Made by a program: the position numbers and the translations under genes. The notes under the pieces are model-generated. The model made no database searches and was not told the DNA's origin. It was given only the letters and a program-made list of their open reading frames with translations. Of a DNA stretch of 64,000 nt, positions 60,441 to 64,000 are shown in pieces. This DNA is from Streptomyces physcomitrii (GTDB taxonomy: Bacteria; Actinomycetota; Actinomycetes; Streptomycetales; Streptomycetaceae), in assembly GCF_012273655.1 (NCBI RefSeq), contig NZ_JAAWWP010000007.1:186001-250000 (forward strand). Direction: 5' to 3'. Position 1 is the stretch's first letter; each line of letters begins with the position of its first letter.

Positions 60441-61630
60441 GCCCCGCCCCCGCCCTGCTCGCCGCCCCGCGCGGCAACCGAGAGCTGCTCGCCCTCCTCG
60501 GACGTACCCCGATGGCCCGGATCACCGCCGAACTGCCCTGCCCGCAGCCCGGGTTCTGGGCCAAGCTCGAAGGGCTCGGCGCGGGCGGCATGAAGGCACG
60601 GCCCGCCGTCGCGATGCTGCTCGGCGCCCGCGAGCGCGGCGAACTGCGCCCGGGCGCACCGGTGGTGGAGTCCACCTCGGGCACCCTCGGCATCGGCCTC
60701 GCCTTCGCCGGACAGGCCCTCGGCCACCCGGTCGTCCTGGTCGGCGACAGCGAACTGGAGCCTTCCGTACGGCAGTTGCTGCGCACCTACGGGGTGCGCC
60801 TGGAGCTGGTGGAGCGGCCCGCCGTGCAGGGCGGCTGGCAGGCGGCGCGGCTGGCCCGGCTGCGGGAGCTGCTCGCCGAACTGCCCGGCGCCTACTGGCC
60901 CGACCAGTACAACAACCCGGATAACACCGCGGGTTACGCGTCTCTCGCCGCCGAGATGGCCGCCGGACTCGACCATCTGGACGTCCTGGTGTGCAGCGTC
61001 GGCACCGGCGGGCACAGCGCCGGGGTGGCCGCGACCCTGCGCCGCCACTGGCCCGCGCTGCGCCTGATCGGCGTGGACGCCACCGGCTCCACGATCTTCG
61101 GCCAGCCCGCGCGGCCCCGTCTGATGCGCGGCCTCGGCAGCAGCATCCACCCCCGCAATGTCGCCTACGAGGCCTTCGACGAGGTGCACTGGGTGGGGCC
61201 CGCCGAGTCGGCCGACGCCTGCCGCAGGCTCGCCACCGGCAACTTCGTCAGCGGCGGCTGGAGCACCGGCGCGGTCGCCCTGGTCGCCGCCTGGGCCGCC
61301 CGCGTCCACCCGGGCGCGGTCGTCGCCACCGTCTTCCCGGACGGCCCGCACCGCTATCTCGGCACCGTCTTCGACGACGGCTTCGCCGCCGCGCACGGAC
61401 TCGACCTCGCCCGTGCGGCCCGGCGGCCGGTCGAGATCCCGCACCCGGCCGCCGCCGAGGCCACCGGCTGGGCCCGCTGCCGCACCGTGACCGACCCGCT
61501 GCGGCGCCCCGCCCGCGTCCCCGGCCGCCCCGCCCGCGTCCCCGGCCGCCCCGCCCGCGTACCCGACCGCCTCGCCCCCGCGGCCGAGCCCGCCGCCCTC
61601 GCCCCTCTCGCACCCCCGGAGGCACCGTGA
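60437..61630 (+). CDS. SbnA-like PLP-dependent enzyme (cysteine synthase superfamily)
   Basis: A 397-residue fold-type II PLP enzyme. The Schiff-base lysine is K53 in GGMKARPAV, the substrate loop is ESTSGTLGIGLA and the phosphate-binding loop is SVGTGGHSAG. From memory of SbnA, several blocks match: GGWQAARLARLRELL, GAYWPDQYNNPDN, GVDATGSTIFG, FVSGGWSTGAV and VFPDGPHRYLGTVFDDGF. SbnA condenses O-phosphoserine with glutamate toward 2,3-diaminopropionate. Here the amino-acid partner is unknown and no SbnB homologue is visible. The C-terminal ~45 residues carry RPARVPG repeats. ATG at 60437 overlaps the previous stop. Confidence 0.88.
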   Translation: MSPAPALLAAPRGNRELLALLGRTPMARITAELPCPQPGFWAKLEGLGAGGMKARPAVAMLLGARERGELRPGAPVVESTSGTLGIGLAFAGQALGHPVVLVGDSELEPSVRQLLRTYGVRLELVERPAVQGGWQAARLARLRELLAELPGAYWPDQYNNPDNTAGYASLAAEMAAGLDHLDVLVCSVGTGGHSAGVAATLRRHWPALRLIGVDATGSTIFGQPARPRLMRGLGSSIHPRNVAYEAFDEVHWVGPAESADACRRLATGNFVSGGWSTGAVALVAAWAARVHPGAVVATVFPDGPHRYLGTVFDDGFAAAHGLDLARAARRPVEIPHPAAAEATGWARCRTVTDPLRRPARVPGRPARVPGRPARVPDRLAPAAEPAALAPLAPPEAP

Positions 61631-62778
61631 AGGCCGCTCAGCAGACCGTGCGGCTGCGCCTCGCCGAACCGCTGCGGATATCCCGGTCCACGATGGCCGC
61701 CAGGGACGCCGTCTGGCTGGCGGTCGAGCACGAGGCCCGTATCGGCCACGGCGAGGCGGTGACCAGCACGTACTACGGGCTGGACGCCGGGACGCTCGGG
61801 CGGCTGTGCGCCGAGGCGGGCCGCGAGCTGGCCCGGTTCGCCGAGCCGGAGAGCGCCCTGGACGCGCTGCGCTCCGGTGGACTCCGCTGCGCCCAGGGCC
61901 CGCCCGCGGTGACCGCGGCCGTCGACTCGGCCCTGCTCGACCTGGTCGGCAAGCGCGCGCTGCGCCCGGTGCACCAGCTGCTCGGCGCCACCGAGCCGCC
62001 CCGGGCGGCGACCGCGCGCACCCTCGGCATCAGCGCCCCCGCCGAGGCCGCGCGGACCGCCGCCCGGCTCGCCGCGGCGGGCTTCACCACACTCAAGATC
62101 AAGGCCGGATCCGCCGACCCCGCGGACGACCTCGACCGGGTCGCCGCCGTCCAAGCCGCCGCCCCCGGGGCCGAGTTGCTGCTCGACCCGAACGGCGCCT
62201 GGAGTCTCGCGCAGGCCCGCGCCCTGCTCCCGCGCTTCGCCGCGCTCGGCGTCACCGCGGTCGAGCAGCCCCTCGCGCCCGGCGACCCGGAGGCCCTGGC
62301 CCGGCTGGCCGCGACCTCCCCGCTGCCGGTGATCGCCGACGAGGACGCGGTGGGCCTCGCGGACGTGCGGCGCCTCGCCGGGCGGGTGCACGGCATCAAC
62401 GTCAAGCTCGCCAAGTGCGGCGGACCCAGCGCCGCGCTGCGCCTGGCCGAGGCGGTCGAGGGCAGCGGCACCGCGCTCATGCTCGGCTGCCTCACCGCCA
62501 GCAGCCTCGGCCTCGCCCCCGCCGTCCACCTCGCGGGGCGCGCCCGCTGGACCGACCTCGACGGGCACCTGCTGCTCGCCCACGACCCGTGGACCGGCAT
62601 CGGCGGCGAGCACGGCGTGGTGGCCGCGAGCCGCCTGCCCGGCCTCGGCATCCGCCGCCGGACCTCCGGAGAGCGAGCGGCCGGAGACCAGACCCCTGGA
62701 GACCGGACCCCCGGAGACCCGATCCCGGGGAACCCGCCACCCGGACCCCCGACCCCCGAGAACCGGGCGACCGCATGA
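61627..62778 (+). CDS. Enolase-superfamily enzyme, dipeptide-epimerase-like (MLE subgroup)
   Basis: A 383-residue enzyme with the muconate-lactonising subgroup signature. The acid/base K-x-K is K157/K159 in TLKIKAG. Metal ligands are D187 (LDPNGAW), E213 (VEQPL) and D238 (ADEDA). The second-side lysine is K260 in NVKLAKCGG, and DLDGHLLL near the C-terminus is as in L-Ala-D/L-Glu epimerases. It should deprotonate an alpha-carbon next to a carboxylate, either epimerising a dipeptide or an N-substituted amino acid. The last ~40 residues are Gly/Pro/Thr repeats. The start codon overlaps the previous stop. Confidence 0.9.
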   Translation: MKAAQQTVRLRLAEPLRISRSTMAARDAVWLAVEHEARIGHGEAVTSTYYGLDAGTLGRLCAEAGRELARFAEPESALDALRSGGLRCAQGPPAVTAAVDSALLDLVGKRALRPVHQLLGATEPPRAATARTLGISAPAEAARTAARLAAAGFTTLKIKAGSADPADDLDRVAAVQAAAPGAELLLDPNGAWSLAQARALLPRFAALGVTAVEQPLAPGDPEALARLAATSPLPVIADEDAVGLADVRRLAGRVHGINVKLAKCGGPSAALRLAEAVEGSGTALMLGCLTASSLGLAPAVHLAGRARWTDLDGHLLLAHDPWTGIGGEHGVVAASRLPGLGIRRRTSGERAAGDQTPGDRTPGDPIPGNPPPGPPTPENRATA

Positions 62779-62945
62779 GCCGCGCCCGGGTGACCTGCCA
62801 CCGGATGCGGCGCCTGCTGCTGCGCGCCACCGCGCCGCGTACCGCCGCCGGGCACGGCACCACCTCCCACACACCGGACCACCCACCGCACGAGGGCCAC
62901 GGCGCCGCCGACGGCCCGCACACCGAGGGGCACAGCACGGCATGA
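62775..62945 (+). CDS. Histidine-rich 56-residue peptide
   Basis: ATG at 62775 overlaps the epimerase-like stop (ATGA), and its own TGA overlaps the MFS start (ATGA). Both overlaps support real translation. The peptide has a basic first half (MSRARVTCHRMRRLLLRA) and a His-rich second half with SHTPDHPPHEGHG and GPHTEGHS: 8 His and 1 Cys in total. No family is recognised. It could bind Zn/Ni/Cu, chaperone metal to a partner, or serve as a ribosomal precursor. It could also be a chance linker frame. Confidence 0.5.
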   Translation: MSRARVTCHRMRRLLLRATAPRTAAGHGTTSHTPDHPPHEGHGAADGPHTEGHSTA

Positions 62946-64000
62946 ACGCACTGCGCGAAATGCGGAGGTTCCCGCTCGCCGTCCAGTTGCTCCTGGTCAA
63001 CCAACTCGGCGTCAACACCGGCTTCTACCTGCTCGTCCCCTATCTCGCGGTGCACCTCGGGGAGGACCTCGGGATGTCCGCGGCGCTCGTCGGCATCGTC
63101 CTCGGGGTGCGCAACCTCAGCCAGCAGGGCCTGTTCCTGATCGGCGGCTCGGCCGCGGACCGGCTCGGCGCCCGCGGTGTGATCATCGCGGGCTGCGCGC
63201 TGCGCACCCTCGGCTTCGCGCTGTTCGCGCTCGGCGACTCGCTCGCCGTGCTGCTCGCCGCCTCCGTGCTCAGCGGGCTCGCCGGGGCGCTCTTCAACCC
63301 GGCCGTACGCGCCTATCTGGCGACCGAGGCCGGGGCGGACAAGGCCGGGGCCTTCGCGCTGTTCAACGTCTTCGCCACCACCGGCGCGCTGATCGGGCCG
63401 CTGCTCGGCAGCGCCCTGCTCCTGGTCGACTTCCGGGCCTCCGCGCTGACCGCCGCCGCGATCTTCGCCGTGCTCACCCTCGCCCAGGCCCTCGTGCTGC
63501 CCGCCCGCGAGGTGGCGCCGACCGGCTCCAGCCTGCTCGGCGACTGGCGGGAGGTCGTCTCCAACAAGCGGTTCGTGGCCTTCGCGCTCGCCATGGTCGG
63601 CATGTTCACCATGGAGAACCAGCTCTATCTGCTGATCCCGGACGGCGCCCGCCGCGCCACCGGCTGGGACGGCGCCGCGGGCCTGGTCTTCCTGGTCGGC
63701 ACCGTCACCAACCTCAGCCTCCAGCTGCGGATCACCCGCGCCCTCAAGTCCCGTGGCAGCAGGGCGCGATGGATCAGCGGCGGGCTCGCCCTGATGGGCC
63801 TCGCCTTCCTGCCGCCGATGACGGTCGCCGCGCTCGCCACCCCGGACGGACTGCTGCCCGCGATCCTGCTCGCCCTGCCGGTGCTCGCCGGCGCCCTGCT
63901 GCTCTACCTCGGCGTGATGATCGCCCAGCCCTTCGTCATGGAACTCGTCCCCGACTTCGGCCGCGGCGAACTCACCGGCACCTACTTCGGCCTGTTCTAC
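62942..64000 (+). CDS. MFS transporter (3' end beyond window)
   Basis: The first 353 codons of a major-facilitator protein are present; the rest is cut by the window edge. About 10 hydrophobic helices are seen. The N-terminal LAVQLLLVNQLGVNTGFYLLVPYLAVHL and the motif-A-like loop GSAADRLGARG after helix 2 are clear. Its place at the end of a putative metallophore operon suggests export of the product, as CntE and SbnD do in staphylococci. ATG at 62942 overlaps the stop of the His-rich peptide gene. Confidence 0.88.
   Translation, partial: MNALREMRRFPLAVQLLLVNQLGVNTGFYLLVPYLAVHLGEDLGMSAALVGIVLGVRNLSQQGLFLIGGSAADRLGARGVIIAGCALRTLGFALFALGDSLAVLLAASVLSGLAGALFNPAVRAYLATEAGADKAGAFALFNVFATTGALIGPLLGSALLLVDFRASALTAAAIFAVLTLAQALVLPAREVAPTGSSLLGDWREVVSNKRFVAFALAMVGMFTMENQLYLLIPDGARRATGWDGAAGLVFLVGTVTNLSLQLRITRALKSRGSRARWISGGLALMGLAFLPPMTVAALATPDGLLPAILLALPVLAGALLLYLGVMIAQPFVMELVPDFGRGELTGTYFGLFY

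Overview
The window is high-GC actinobacterial chromosome and almost certainly Streptomyces. GTG starts are frequent and many promoters look leaderless. It carries a subtilisin-inhibitor gene, a sigF/sigN-type pair of developmental sigma genes, bifunctional GT2-GtrA and GT39 membrane glycosyltransferases, and a tadA to upp block. From memory, the order resembles the SCO4000-SCO4045 core region of S. coelicolor; this was not checked by search.

Layout. 1-5 kb: a SEC-C/DUF5926 protein, an anti-sigma-like ATPase, a glycerophosphodiesterase, an HtrA-type protease and tRNA-Ser(UGA). 5-7 kb: a small accessory patch with a membrane-anchored unknown, a VapBC-type PIN toxin-antitoxin pair with a perfect operator palindrome, a 3' fragment of tRNA-Gly(CCC) that looks like an old attachment site, and a 42-codon gene. 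7-21 kb: an FUSC membrane protein, a Prim-Pol with a LexA-like box, a secreted small protein, a SigE-family sigma factor, a TetR fragment, an acyl-CoA ligase, a pentapeptide-repeat protein, a giant degenerate hybrid kinase, and an SSI inhibitor. 21-25 kb: tRNA-Ser(GCU), tRNA-Arg(ACG), and a Nudix gene followed by a degenerate copy of the tRNA-Arg 3' end, then a small membrane protein, a methyltransferase and a VOC protein. 25-33 kb: a DUF2797 protein and a four-gene operon (response regulator, kinase, GT2-GtrA, GT39). 33-38 kb: a secreted EEP phosphatase-like protein, then marR-MFS-yceI, in which both the MFS and YceI proteins carry carboxypeptidase-regulatory-like beta-sandwich repeats. 38-48 kb: sigN and sigF-like genes, Dabb protein, tRNA-Ser(CGA), tadA and partner, upp, LytR_C protein, ParB-like protein, HhH-GPD repair protein and a PEP-mutase family enzyme.

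48-54 kb is an organosulfur-scavenging cluster: a Mop/TOBE protein, an SsuD-type monooxygenase, an SfnB-type flavoprotein, an SsuE-type FMN reductase, and SfnG-type dimethylsulfone monooxygenase. It is preceded by a 28-residue sulfur-type leader peptide and a divergent LysR gene. 54-58 kb holds a MarR gene, a DUF1330 gene, an exact 40-bp x5 tandem repeat and a secreted tripeptidase-like hydrolase.

58-64 kb is the most interesting part. A Zur-box-like palindrome heads a tightly coupled operon: ATP-grasp ligase, DUF4213/DUF364 'heavy-metal chelation' protein, SbnA-like PLP enzyme, dipeptide-epimerase-like enolase-superfamily enzyme, a 56-residue histidine-rich peptide, and an MFS exporter cut by the window edge. 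The content and regulation suggest a metal-responsive, probably zinc-responsive, small amino-acid or dipeptide metallophore pathway with no visible NRPS or NIS synthetase. This is inference. Family calls rest on motif reading; no database search was run.
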